Source: Eledone cirrhosa (Eukaryota > Mollusca > Cephalopoda > Octopoda > Eledonidae). Taken from it: a DNA stretch of 64,000 nt. The stretch's first letter is position 1. Each line of letters begins with the position of its first letter. The notes below the pieces were generated by a model, which was given only the letters and a program-made list of their open reading frames with translations, was not told where the DNA came from and made no database searches. Positions 1-10,740 of the stretch are shown here, piece after piece. The DNA lies in contig OZ024741.1 in NCBI GenBank assembly GCA_964016885.1, forward strand, positions 32,219,450-32,283,449. The letters are read 5' to 3'. The position numbers were made by a program, and so were the translations under genes.

Positions 1-159
1 TATAGATATAAACCCTGATACGCGTACACACACGCAAATACTCGTTAACATATATGTTGAATGTTAGAACAATTTCGTTCTCCTTTTCACTCTCTTCATC
101 TCCCCATTCTGCGCTTAGATATGAATCCTTCCGTCTTTAATTTATATTCATCTTTTTAA

Positions 160-2155
160 TCTTTGTGTATCTATACTTGAATGTATATATGTTTGTGTAT
201 CTATACTTGAATGTATATATATGTTTGTGTATCTATACTTGAATGTATATATGTTTGTGTATCTATACTTGAATGTATATATATGTTTGTGTATCTATAC
301 GTGAATGTATATATGTTTGTGTATCTATACTTGAATGTATATATATGTTTGTGTATCTATACTTGAATGTATATATGTTTGTGTATCTATACTTGAATGT
401 ATATATGTTTGTGTATCTATATTAGAATGTATATATATGTTTGTGTATCTATACGTGAATGTATATATGTTTGTGTATCTATACTTGAATGTATATATAT
501 GTTTGTGTATCTATACTTGAATGTATACATGTTTGTATATCTATACTTGAATGTATATATGTTTGTGTATCTATACGTGAATGTATATATGTTTGTGTAT
601 CTATACTTGAATGTATATATATGTTTGTGTATCTATACTTGAATGTATATATGTTTGTGTATCTATACTTGAATGTATATATGTTTGTGTATCTATACGT
701 GAATGTATATATGTTTGTGTATCTATACGTGAATGTATATATGTTTGTGTATCTATACTTGAATGTATATATGTTTGTGTATCTATACTTGAATGTATAT
801 ATGTTTGTGTATCTATACTTGAATGTATATATATGTTTGTGTATCTATACTTGAATGTATATATATGTTTGTGTATCTATACTTGAATGTATATATATGT
901 TTGTGTATCTATACGTGAATGTATATATGTTTGTGTATCTATACTTGAATGTATATATGTTTGTGTATCTATACTTGAATGTATATATATGTTTGTGTAT
1001 CTATACTTGAATGTATATATGTTTGTGTATCTATACTTGAATGTATATATGTTTGTGTATCTATACTTGAATGTATATATATGTTTGTGTATCTATACTT
1101 GAATGTATATATGTTTGTGTATCTATACTTGAATGTATTTATGTTTGTGTATCTATACGTGAATGTATATATGTTTGTGTATCTATACTTGAATGTATAC
1201 ATGTTTGTGTATCTATACTTGAATGTATATATATGTTTGTGTATCTATACTTGAATGTATATATGTTTGTTTATCTATACTTGAATGTATATATGTTTGT
1301 GTATCTATACTTGAATGTATATATGTTTGTGTATCTATACTTGAATGTATATATGTTTGTGTATTTATAATTGAATGTATATATATGTTTGTGTATCTAT
1401 ACTTGACTGTATATATGTTTGTGTATCTATACTTGAATGCATATATGTTTGTGTATCTATACTTGAATGTATATATGTTTGTTTATCTATACTTGAATGT
1501 ATATATGTTTGTGTATCTATACTTGAATGTATATATGTTTGTGTATCTATACTTGAATGTATGTATGTTTGTGTATTTATAATTGAATGTATATATATGT
1601 TTGTGTATCTATACTTGAATGTATATATGTTTGTGTATTTATAATTGAATGTATATATATGTTTGTGTATCTATACTTGAATGTATATATGTTTGTGTAT
1701 CTATACTTGAATGTATATATGTTTGTGTATCTATACTTGAATGTATATATGTTTGTGTATTTATAATTGAATGTATATATATGTTTGTGTATCTATACTT
1801 GAATGTATATATGTTTGTTTATCTATACTTGAATGTATATATGTTTGTGTATCTATACTTGAATGTATATATGTTTGTGTATCTATACTTGAATGTATAT
1901 ATGTTTGTGTATTTATAATTGAATGTATATATATGTTTGTGTATCTATACTTGAATGTATATATGTTTGTGTATCTATACTTGAATGTATATATGTTTGT
2001 GTATCTATACTTGCATGTATATATGTTTGTGTATCTATACTTGAATGTATATATGTTTGTGTATCTATACTTGAATGTATATATATGTTTGTGTATCTAT
2101 ACTTGAATGTATATATGTTTGTGTATCTATACTTGAATGTATATATGTTTGTGTG
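160..2155. repeat. 30/32-bp minisatellite, about 65 units
   Basis: Head-to-tail array of a 30-bp unit built on TGTATATATG, TTTGTGTATC and TATACTTGAA, mixed with 32-bp versions that have one extra TA. Variants carry CGTGA for CTTGA, or ATTTATAATT for ATCTATACTT. Because 30 is a multiple of three, long repetitive reading frames arise on both strands (decapeptide repeats rich in Y, V, C and I). I see no coding signal beyond this periodicity. The array ends abruptly at unique DNA near 2155. Confidence 0.97.
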
Positions 2156-2600
2156 CAAACTTCTGTTTTTCCCTTGTATTTTTATTTCTACATAAAATGG
2201 ACACATTTTCGATATGAATACAGAAATATGAACAATGAGTTTTAATAAATGTAACAAGTAGTACTTCAATAACATGAAGTTAAAAAATAGTTATAGACCT
2301 ATATTAATAAAAAAAAGAACACAATATTTATGTATAAACTTGAAACAATATTATTTCACCATGTACATAGGTATACTCTGTAAATTATATCTTAAATCAT
2401 TAGCACGAGTACATATTTAGAGAGCCGGTGATTAGCACAGAAACAAGAAGCTTTCATTGCAATATTCACAAGTCAGCATCTACATGGTCACCTGCTGTGT
2501 TAGAAATAACAGTCAAATTTCCCACAATAATATATGCCTGATACCAAAAGTCATATCTTTGGTATTTAAGTTTGCTCGGTCACAGCATTACAAAGAAAAA
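2156..2600. other. AT-rich stretch without recognised features
   Basis: Follows the minisatellite. I see no gene, tRNA-like promoter box or known repeat here. It may be unique intergenic DNA or an unrecognised old repeat. Confidence 0.5.
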
Positions 2601-2935
2601 TCATACTTGAATTTAACACACACATAGTGAAACATACACACATACACTCACACGCACACACAGACAGAGGTACACATATAGTTACACATACACATACATA
2701 CGCATAAACACATAGGCATAGCCACACACATAATACCATCTACTAGGTAATTATGAATGTCTGTCTGAATGTGTGTGTATGTGTATGTATATTTATGTGT
2801 GTATATGTGCGTATGTGTACACGCTGCTTTTTGATATCAGTGTCTGTGTATGTCTGTATATTTCGTGTTATATGTGCACACATATATATATATGTCTATA
2901 TCTCTACCTGTGTATATACAGTTATTAAGTGCTAA
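2600..2935. repeat. CA-rich then TG-rich low-complexity DNA
   Basis: Imperfect CA/CATA runs to about 2730, then imperfect TG/TATG runs. By comparison with the related LINE copies at 13.4 and 18.6 kb, which also have a TG/TATG-rich 3' end here, this is the decayed 3' untranslated region of LINE copy A on the minus strand. Confidence 0.7.
2712..2772. repeat. 60-bp segment repeated at 3498-3558
   Basis: Both places contain ACCATCTACTAGGTA and GAATGTCTGTCTGAA in the same order with few differences. The copies lie on either side of the LINE 3' end and the foldback element. Possibly a local duplication that accompanied the rearrangement. Confidence 0.7.
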
Positions 2936-3204
2936 ACGCCTGGAAACGTTTAGATAATTTCACAGCTTTTTAATGGAGATTAGCTTTAGTATTTTATTTA
3001 GCAGTGCTTTGTTCTATTTCTGTAGAGTTCAGCTTCTCAGGACATGTGCTGAGGTAGTTAGTAATATAACTAAATACCCCATGATTACAGGTACCCAACA
3101 CATCTAAACGTATTGTCCGTGTGGACTATTTACAAGTTCTTCTTTAGATCGGCATCAGTAGTCTGCTTTTCACTAATCTCCCACATTTTATTAATATCTG
3201 CTGG

Positions 3205-3483
3205 TCAGATGTTTTTAGACGTCTATCAGTATACGAAGATAAAACTTCGTCACCACTTATTAGGTTAAGGAGAGGTTATAAAGAAGGGCGGTCAAATTTT
3301 CCCCTACTGTTCATGCTTTCTTTTCTCTGTCGTATGTCCTCCAACAATTTTCTATATTTAGTAAAAACAAAATAGACTAAGAATGACAAATTTGACCGCC
3401 CTTCTTTATAGCCTCTCCTTAACCTAATTAGTGGTGGCGAAGTTTTATCTTCGTACACTGATAGAAGTCTAAAAACATCTGAA
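3205..3483. mobile_element. Foldback (MITE-like) element with about 95-bp arms
   Basis: 3205-3299 is repeated inverted at 3388-3483 with roughly 90 percent identity by eye. Both arms carry AACGAAGTTTTATCTTCG-like and GACCGCCCTTCTTTATA blocks in opposite orientation. The loop is about 90 bp. It lies in the decayed LINE right after the TCTGCTGG-like sequence that normally continues into LINE 3' coding sequence. There is no coding capacity. Likely a non-autonomous inverted-repeat transposon; the transposase family is not identifiable. Confidence 0.8.
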
Positions 3484-4721
3484 TGATAAAATGACACATA
3501 GGCACAACCACACAGATAATACCATCTACTAGGTAGTTGTGAATGTCTGTCTGAAGTTATGTTACAACCCAATAGTCATGTCGTTGAAAGAGATGTTGCG
3601 TGACTGGTTTTTGGGTGTATCAATCTTGTATCTGCTAATAACAGCCAGCTTGGTATATCGCCATTGAGAATATGCTGACAGAGGTTAATAAGATACTTCC
3701 CCAATATCTTGAACCAGATATTGTTTGACGTTAGTGTATTGTAGGATGATAGTTTCATTGGATTTCTTTTAACAACAATATATCTTGGTTAAACATATTT
3801 TACTCACTATATTTTTCTGTAGTAGGAATCTGAGTCTTTCTGGGATGGAACCCCAGTAACAGCTATTGACTTATCTTTCATATCTCTATGAAGTGATGAT
3901 TGGTTTCGAATAAATATCATAACCCTTTTCTCATACGGCTACACTCTTCTGATCCCTGAGATTCTCACCAACAGCTCTTAAATCTTATTTGAGGTTTCAT
4001 CCATTTCTATTCTAGAGTTACTTTTTACTATCTTCAAGCATTGTTTCGATTTTATTATTCACTCGTTGTTGCGAAGGTTTGTAGTTTTGATTTTGTTTAC
4101 ATGTGAGGATCATCGTTATACAACCGTTAGATTTTCGTTGATCAACGATCTATCGTTTTCCATTTTAGAAATACATCATGGCAGTTTCTGTATTATTCTG
4201 TTGGTGCACATCACTGGCTTCACCAAGATAATTTGTTTTACAATAGTTAGATGTATCAATCCTGTCTCTGTCAATGACACCAAGCTTGGTATATCTCCAC
4301 TGCGAACTTGCTGACAGAATTTGATAAGATACATCCGATAGAAAGTCAATGGTTCTTCTTGGTTCTTCCTTATTCTGAGGATTTCCTATGACAGTCGCAC
4401 GATTATGATCATTGATATTGTTCGACGTTAGTTGCAGGGATGAAAGTTTCATTGGATTTCTAAGGGATATAGAGGAACCTTAATTTGCCAAACACTAAGG
4501 GCTTTAATATGTCATAAATATTTACCCCATTCTTTTAATGGAGAGTGTAAAGTCTCTTTATTCATTCATTTGTTTAATATCCTCAAGTAATGTCTTTTTT
4601 TAAGGAGAGTTTTAAGCATAAACTAACCTGCTTTGAAACGTGCTATCAAGGATACGTTCGGTTTGTTCTCTTCTCCCTTCAATTAGTACACTCATTATCG
4701 TTGACGGCCTTTTACTGTTGA

Positions 4722-4960
4722 ATGTCACCGTGGCTACGAGGTAATATAGGCGTAGGAGGAAAGTCCGGTGTGACACGTGGTGTCGAATGTATTGTCAGCA
4801 GCTCTCTTTTGAGATAATCATCATGTATTGTTGTTGATGTTGATGGTCAGCCTTACTACGTGGTAGTGTAGTAGAAGTAAGACAATCTGTTGTCATAGAT
4901 GTTGATTGTTTCCGATCTTGTAAAATGTTCGTGAAGTTTTGTTATATCTGGAGTTTTCAA
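4722..4960 (-). mobile_element. LINE copy A 5'-region fragment shared with 6.5-6.9 kb
   Basis: Contains one unit of the CACCGTGGCTACGAGG type followed by GTGTGACACGTGGTGTCGAA and the block to GATTGTTTCCGATCTT. The same order is at 6700-6880, where the first unit is expanded to about five copies. The ACACGTGGTGTC block also appears in the N-terminal coding region of LINE copy B near 16920, so both stretches are probably old pieces of the same LINE. Confidence 0.6.
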
Positions 4961-5459
4961 ATGAGACGGCATTAATCACTTTTTTGAATAATGTTATTCT
5001 TACGTACAACAAACGTTACTTGTTTGGTGTAAATAACTTACTGTGAACATATTTAGACCTGGGAATGAAGTTCTTCCCAGTGTAACATTATTTTATTCAT
5101 TTAGCCAACAAAGAAGTCTTTTCTTGCCAATTTGTAGCAATTAAATAGATCATTATTGAGTTCGCGACACCAAGAAAAATGTGATTTATGGCTTCAGTTT
5201 CTTCTGTATCTGAAACGATTCTTCACCAGTGTTGTTGATGTAGTGTGTAACAAATCCTTGGAAAATGATTCCAAATTTCTCATATATATTTCTACGATTT
5301 TTAATAAAAAAAATGACTTCAATGAATGTGATGTGAAGAACACTCAGTTCCTTAACAAGAATGATAGCGTTGGCCTTACAGTTCGAGCAAGTATTCATCT
5401 TAATTTTAATTAATAGTTTCCCAAGCTATACGTTTCACTGCACGCGTCAAGTTTCTACG

Positions 5460-5580
5460 TAAATGTGTTTATATACGTGTGTATGTATGTGTGAATGTAT
5501 GTATGCATTTATTATGTTTGTATATATGTATGTATATATGAATGTGTGTGTGCACTGCACGCATGTATTATGTATGTGCC
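5460..5580. repeat. Imperfect TATG/TG microsatellite
   Basis: Irregular TATG, TATA and TGTG runs between the 5' end of LINE copy A and a SINE-like fragment. Similar tails follow SINE-like repeats throughout the window. Confidence 0.8.
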
Positions 5581-5584
5581 AAGC

Positions 5585-5790
5585 CTTTACTCACATAAAA
5601 AAAGATTAAAGCACAGGCCTTGCTCAATATCTGACATCATAAGTACCAAGCAATAGAATGACTCGAAATCGAGTTGCAGCCATCGTATATATATATATAT
5701 ATGTATATATTTATGTATGTATGTATATATTTATGTATATATTTATGTGTGTATATATTTATGTATGTAGTTATGTATGTATATATTTAT
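5585..5790 (+). mobile_element. 3' fragment of zinc-finger-tailed SINE family, with TATG/TA tail
   Basis: Has the family's 3' signature: AAGCACAGGCCTTGCT, then ACTCGAAATCGAGT (a perfect hairpin) and TGCAGCCATC, then a TA/TATG tail. The 5' half is missing. See the fuller copies at 5793 and 12470. Confidence 0.75.
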
Positions 5791-5792
5791 GT

Positions 5793-6350
5793 CTCATGGT
5801 CGGGTCGTTGGCGACTAAACTGGCAACCCCACCAAGGTTCCTTGGTGAGTATGGTGACTTTGGACATCCTGCAGGACTAAAAACAAAACCTGTCAAAGGG
5901 CAAAGGAGCTCTTAAGAGTCAATGGTCATCCAAAATTATCAGGGGAGATGACTCCTTAGCCTTTGTCAAGGCAGAATTCTAGGAGAAGGAAAAATTTGGT
6001 ATAACACCTGCAACCCTCGTGGTATCCAATGATGTTGACTTGTTTTTCTTTTTGGTAAATATCATCTTGGTTAAGAATGTGGGACTGGCTTTGTGCAGTG
6101 CCTTTGCCTACTATAAAAGCTTCACGGCACAGGCATTGCTTTATATCTGGAGATCTCTCTGCACTTGTCGTCACATGGTACCATGGGTCAAACACTATGT
6201 GTCAATAATTGTCACAAGTGTATTGTTTGTACCAGAGTTTTCAAGTCGCTGGCTGGACTAAAAAGTGGCACTCGTTCAGCGCATCGGTAGGGGTTCTCCT
6301 ACATGGATATAAAGTAGTGGCCGTACTCGAAAACGAGTTGGCAGCTACCA
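5793..6350 (+). mobile_element. SINE-like repeat with LINE zinc-finger tail, copy 1
   Basis: Module order: a 5' block starting CATGGTCGGGTCGTTGGCGA; a core with CACCTGCAACCC and ATCCAATGATGTTGACTTG; TATAAAAGCTTCACGGCAC; a segment that in other copies encodes a C2H2 zinc finger (here altered); then TACTCGAAAACGAGT (hairpin), GGCAGC and a TATG-like tail. It runs almost collinear with the copies at 12470, 21146 and 45205. No complete protein is encoded. The finger segment matches the C-terminal finger type of the LINE at 8.2-11.9 kb, so the repeat is probably moved by that LINE's machinery (inference). Confidence 0.8.
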
Positions 6351-6430
6351 TATATTTATGTATGTATATATTTATGTATATATTTATGTATATATTTATG
6401 TATGTATATATTTATATATGTATTTATGTC
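6350..6430. repeat. TTTATGTA-type microsatellite tail
   Basis: Tandem TTTATGTA/TATG units directly after the SINE 3' hairpin. Typical 3' tail of the family. Confidence 0.85.
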
Positions 6431-6504
6431 AGGTCACTCTTTACAAAAACTTTCCTTTTTTTTTATTGGACTTTCAAATGGGATCGTTGACGGCTTTAAC
6501 TGTT

Positions 6505-6735
6505 GAAGGTGTAGGAGGTGAAGCTCACCGTTACTACGAGGTAATATAGGAGTAGTAGGTGAAGGTCACCGTGACTACGAGGTAACATAGGAGTAGTAGG
6601 TGAAGGTCACCGTGACTACGAGGTAATATAGAATTAGGAGGTAAAGATCACCGTGACTACGAGATAATATAGGAGTAGGAGGTGAAGGTCACCGTGACTA
6701 CGAAGTAATATAGGAGTAGGAGGAAAGTCCGGTGT
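6505..6735. repeat. 41-bp minisatellite, about five units
   Basis: Units contain GGTGAAGGTCACCGTGACTA, then CGAGGTAATATAGGAGTA. The spacing from 6518 to 6559 is 41 bp. One unit exists at 4722-4756 in the corresponding LINE fragment, so the array probably expanded inside an old LINE copy. GGTCACC is a short palindrome in each unit. Confidence 0.9.
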
Positions 6736-6920
6736 GACACGTGGTGTCGAATGTATTGTTCAGAAGCTCTCTTTCTAGAGAATGATCATGTATTGTTGTT
6801 TGATGCTGATGGTCATCGTTACTACGTGGTAGTGTAGTAGAAGTAAGACAATCTGTTGTGATACATGTTGATTGTTTCCGATCTTTATGACAGAGTCAGC
6901 GAATCATTGTAACATATCTG
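6736..6920 (-). mobile_element. LINE copy A-type fragment
   Basis: Parallels 4757-4930 block by block (GTCCGGTGTGACACG, TGTATTGTTG, TACTACGTGGTAGTGTAG, GTAAGACAATCTGTTG). Non-coding by inspection. Confidence 0.6.
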
Positions 6921-6924
6921 CAGG

Positions 6925-7078
6925 TGTGGTGGCCCGCAGATGGGTGAAAAGAAAATCCGCTGGGAATGAAGGACCCCGAGCTCTTGTTACAGTATCGTTC
7001 TAAAATAGGGAAACTTTGAAATAAAACCTGCGGTTGATGTCAATACTTTCATCTGGCTTAGGTTTGTACCAGACGATA
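6925..7078 (+). mobile_element. SINE-core fragment interrupted by minisatellite
   Basis: GAATGAAGGACCCCGAGC and TGAAATAAAACCTGCGG match the core of the SINE-like family (compare 12150 and 17690). A possible continuation, with CCAATGATG and a T-run, is at 8055 beyond the 42-bp array. The array may therefore have expanded inside a SINE (inference). Confidence 0.55.
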
Positions 7079-8050
7079 ATCGCTGAGACATAGCTAGTGG
7101 TGCTCGTGTAGTACAAGTGTTTGGCTGAGACATAGCTGGTGGTGCTCGTGTAGTACAAGTGTTTGGATGAAACATAGCTAGGGGTGCTCGTGTAGTACAA
7201 GTCTTTGGTTGAGACATAGCTAGTGGTGCTGCGTAGTACAAGTCTTTGGTTGAGAAATAGCTAGTGGTGCTCGTGTAGTACAAGTGTTTGGCTGAGACAT
7301 AGCTAGTGGTGCTCGTGTAGTACAAGTGTTTGGCTGAGACATAGCTGGTGGTGCTCGTGTAGTACAAGTGTTTGGATGAAACATAGCTAGGGGTGCTCGT
7401 GTAGTACAAGTCTTTGGTTGAGACATAGCTAGTGGTGCTGCGTAGTACAAGTCTTTGGTTGAGAAATAGCTAGTGGTGCTCGTGTAGTACAAGTGTTTGG
7501 CTGAGACATAGCTAGTTGTGCTCGTGTAGTACAAGTGTTTGGCTGAGACATAGCTAGTTGTGCTCGTGTAGTACAAGTGTTTGGCTGATACATAGCTAGT
7601 GGTGCTCGTGTAGTACAAGTGTTTGGCTGATACATAGCTAGTGGTGCTCGTGTAGTACAAGTGTTTGGCTGATACATAGCTAGTGGTGCTCGTGTAGTAC
7701 AAGTGTTTGGCTGATACATAGCTAGTGGTGCTCGTGTAGTACAAGTCTTTGGTTGAGACATAGCTGGTGGTGCTCGTGTAGTACAAGTGTTTGGCTGAGA
7801 CATAGCTAGTTGTGCTCGTGTAGTACAAGTGTTTGGCTGATACATAGCTAGTGGTGCTCGTGTAGTACAAGTGTTTGGCTGATACATAGCTAGTGGTGCT
7901 CGTGTAGTACAAGTCTTTGGTTGAGACATAGCTAGTGGTGCTCGTGTAGTACAAGTGTTTGGCTGAGACATAGCTAGTTGTGCTCGTGTAGTACACGTGT
8001 TTGGCTGATACATTGCTAGTGGTGCTTGTGTAGTACAAGTGTTTGCTACT
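7078..8050. repeat. 42-bp minisatellite, about 23 units
   Basis: Unit of 42 bp with blocks GAGACATAGCTAGTGGTGCT and CGTGTAGTACAAGTGTTTGG. Two units have a 1-bp deletion (GTGCTGCGTAG, near 7227 and 7436). Because 42 is divisible by three, two long frames are open on the minus strand (7220-8167 and 7429-8091), translating into 14-residue repeats such as YYTSTTSYVSAKHL. Protein coding cannot be excluded, but the unit has no known domain, the 1-bp-short units switch the frame, and no splice context is visible. I call it non-coding. Confidence 0.95.
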
Positions 8051-8180
8051 ATAATCCAATGATGTACGTATTTTTTTTTTTGTGATCTCATCTATGAGTT
8101 TTACAGCTGAAAGTCCTATGGTGATGGAGGAGTGGTGACGTGTGAAGACTTGAACGGTTGGAGGCATACAGTTGCAAATC
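8051..8180. other. Probable SINE-core remnant flanking the array
   Basis: CCAATGATGTACG followed by a T-run resembles the core of the SINE-like family (CCAATGATGTTGACTTG). The rest is unassigned. Confidence 0.35.
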
Positions 8181-8415
8181 TACACATAGGAGGCAAGGGT
8201 CCTATTATGAAATCGTTGTTATGTCTCCCTGTTACAGGGGCTAACTCAGGTGAGCAGCCCTATCAGGGAGAGCACTGCACACCCAAATTCTTGGGAAGGT
8301 GGTAGAAGGAGTGTATTGGAATTTGCCTGTCACATCAACGTTGGGTAGTGTACTGCGGCTATCGGTGCTTCATTCAAGCAGGAAAAGAAAAAGTGAATTA
8401 CCAAGCAAAACATTT

Positions 8416-9105
8416 ATGAAAAATCGAATCAAACTAAATATTCTTTGCTGGAATGTCAGAACCCAAACTCACGAAACCGACTAGATAGATTAACTGCACA
8501 GGTAACAAAGGAACTCCAAAGATTGAAAATAGATATTGTAACCGTGCCAGAAACACGTCTATCAGGGTGTGATCTGCTGATTGAAACAACGTCAGATTTC
8601 ACACTTTTCTGGGCAGGGAAACCAAGAATAGAACGGTGAGATGGTGGTGTATGGGTTTGCAGTGCGAGAAACTCTAGCAAAACATTTAAGGTGCCCCTCT
8701 AGAATCAGTGACCGTATAATGAAGTTGCGCATTCCACTTGCATGTGGGCGATGTGCAACAATTCTGTCAGTTTGTGCTCCAACTCTCCAGGCTAGTGAAA
8801 AAAGTATGATTACATTCTATGAATCCCTTCGTGTTACAATTGCATCTACTCCAGTCGCCGAAAAAGTGATCATTCTTGGTGATTTCAATGCCAGAGTTGA
8901 CAGAGACCATGAGGTATGGGATGCATTAGATCATTGCGGTATAGGTAAGATGAATGCTAATGTTTTGAAGCTGCTCGAGCTCTGTTCGGAACTGAGCCTA
9001 GCAATTTGCAATACATTTTTCCGTCAAAAGAAGAAAGATAAAGTTACCTGGATACACCCAAGGTCAACAGATGGACACATGATAGATTTCATAGTAGCCC
9101 GGTGA
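8416..9105 (+). pseudogene. LINE endonuclease (APE/EEP family), broken
   Basis: In the functional family this domain nicks target DNA to prime reverse transcription. Visible in order: KLNILCWNVRTQ (motif with the metal-binding Asn), DIVTVPETRLSG (with the catalytic Glu), IILGDFNARVDRD (GDFN motif) and VTWIHPRSTDGHMIDFI (the D-H terminal motif is degenerate). The frame changes near 8460 and a stop lies at 8638-8640. The second piece (8641-9105) is open for 154 codons. Annotators often label such proteins craniofacial development protein 2-like; this is a transposon remnant, not a host gene. Confidence 0.85.
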
Positions 9106-9642
9106 TGCGACCTGAATGATGTCTGTAATGTGTGCGTCATGCGTAGTGCAGAATGCAACACAAACCATAAGATTGTTCGGGGGAAGTTTAAGTTACGTAT
9201 TCTGAAAAAATCTCGTATGTGTGGGATCAAAACACTGAAGCGTATTGATGTTGGGAAATTAAAACAGCAAGAGGTACGCGAGGCCTTAAATAAACGTTTG
9301 AATAATATTGACTTCGATGGAACTTGAATAAACCTCAGGGATCAATTGTATACAGCAGGAGCAGAAGAACATGGATTCAGGGTGAAAAAACAACATAAAG
9401 AGTGGTTTGATGGAAATAATCTGGTTATCAGCCAACTATTAAAGAAAAAAACATGCTCTTCATGAAAAGCTTCTGGGAGAGTGCCCTACGAATTTAACTG
9501 CTATTAAAAAGACATATAAAGAATATAAGCCACCTGACAACGTGAGCTGAGAAGGCTTAAAAATAAATGGTGGTTGAAGATCTCTGAAGATATTCAAAGG
9601 GCTTATAGGGCAACGGATTAAACACTGTTTTATAGTTTTTGC
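9106..9642 (+). pseudogene. LINE region between endonuclease and RT, degenerate
   Basis: Short open stretches in shifting frames, for example 9130-9327, ending in ALNKRLNNIDFDGT. This looks like the linker between endonuclease and RT of this LINE class. No motif is intact. Confidence 0.6.
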
Positions 9643-10740
9643 GTGCAGTATATGGTCCAACAACTTATTCCCACAAGGTCCAAAGACGACACTGCCATCA
9701 TCGAGGAATCAGAGAAAATCCTTAAGCGTTGGCAAGAATATTACACTGATGAATTTGATAATCCATCATCAGTTGATCATGATGTGCTAGATGGCATCCC
9801 CCAATGTGTTGTAAATTTTAAAATAGATCGATTACCAGATTATAGTAAGGTTAAAATGGCCATCAACCAGTTAAACACGGGTAGGGCACCTGGATCATAT
9901 AGAATCCATGTGGGATTGTTAAAGTTCGGTAATAAGAACATAACACAAACAATAATCTATCTCACCACAGAGTACTGGGCTGGAGCTCTAATACCACAAG
10001 ATTGGATAGATGGTATCTTGGTGACCTTGCTTAAATGTAAAGAGGATAAAGTAATCTGCGATAACTACCGGGCATCACACTGTTGGAGTCTGTGGGCAAA
10101 GTTCATGCTATATTATTGTTGCACATGTTGATGGGGGACATTTGTTCTACAGTAATCCCTGTATCACAAAGTTGCTTTAGATCTGGCAGAGGGGCGATTG
10201 ATATGATCTTCACTGCAAGGCAGATTCAGGAGAAATGTATTGAGCGGCGGGTTCCTCTGTATCAGGTGTTGGTTGATCTGACAAAGGCCATTGATACGGT
10301 GAACAGAAGTACCCTGTGGAAAATGTTAGGGAAAATAGGGTGCTCACCAAAGTCTATTGATATGTTCGTCCGACTGCAAGAAATATGAAGGCTCGGCTGT
10401 CTGGAATGGAGAATTGTCAAATAAAATCCCATTTGATAATGGCGTGAAGCAGGCAAATATCTCGGCTCCCACAATGTTTTCAATATGTTTTGCTGTGATG
10501 CTGACTCATGCATTCCAGGACTGTGCAAAGGTTGTCCTGTTGCAATTTAGAACAACAGGTAGAATCCTTGACCTACGAAGGTTCAATTTCAAGTCCAAGG
10601 TGTTCTAAATATTAATTAGAGAACTCCTATATGCAGATGTTGACTTTCTGACTCACTCTCAAGATGAGATGCAACAGATAATGGACTGTTTTGCAGCTTC
10701 TGGTAATGCCTTTGGCATGAAATTAATCTAAAAAAAAGAC
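9643..10740 (+). pseudogene. LINE reverse transcriptase, broken in several frames
   Basis: Visible in order: RWQEYYTDEFDNP; INQLNTGRAPGSYRIHVG (early RT motif); LLKCKEDKVICDNYRA; SQSCFRSGRGAIDMIFTARQ; YQVLVDLTKAIDTVNRSTLW (contains the first catalytic Asp); DNGVKQANISAPTMFS (normally NGVKQG with a following CxLAP); LLYADVDFLTH (the YADD box reads YADV, so one catalytic Asp is lost). Frames change near 10080, 10388 and 10608. A stop follows the residues translated from about 10728. Non-functional. Confidence 0.85.

Larger units (their letters stand above)
2600..5440 (-). mobile_element. Decayed RLE-type LINE, copy A (rearranged)
   Basis: Segments align by eye, in order, with the better copies downstream. 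2915-3205 matches the 3' end (compare 13650-13940). 3590-4150 and 4200-4450 both match the region upstream of and into the reverse transcriptase (compare 15740-16430). 4980-5420 matches the 5' part (compare 17060-17570). Divergence is high and all frames are broken. The RT-upstream region appears twice, so the copy is either two overlapping insertions or internally duplicated. The foldback at 3205-3483 interrupts it. Short open stretches such as 4165-4452 on the minus strand are remnants, not genes. Confidence 0.7.

Noticed and set aside
160..2155. CRISPR-like array (regular repeats)
   Set aside because: Units are contiguous with no unique spacers, and the DNA is animal.
335..2275. Many overlapping 60-120 codon frames with IYVCVSILEC-type repeats
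   Set aside because: They are produced by a 30-bp tandem unit and occur in several frames and on both strands. No start context, domain or conservation.
7220..8167. Repetitive structural protein gene on the minus strand
   Set aside because: Two incompatible frames are open over the same units and 1-bp-short units switch the frame. Listed as a finding but not called as CDS.
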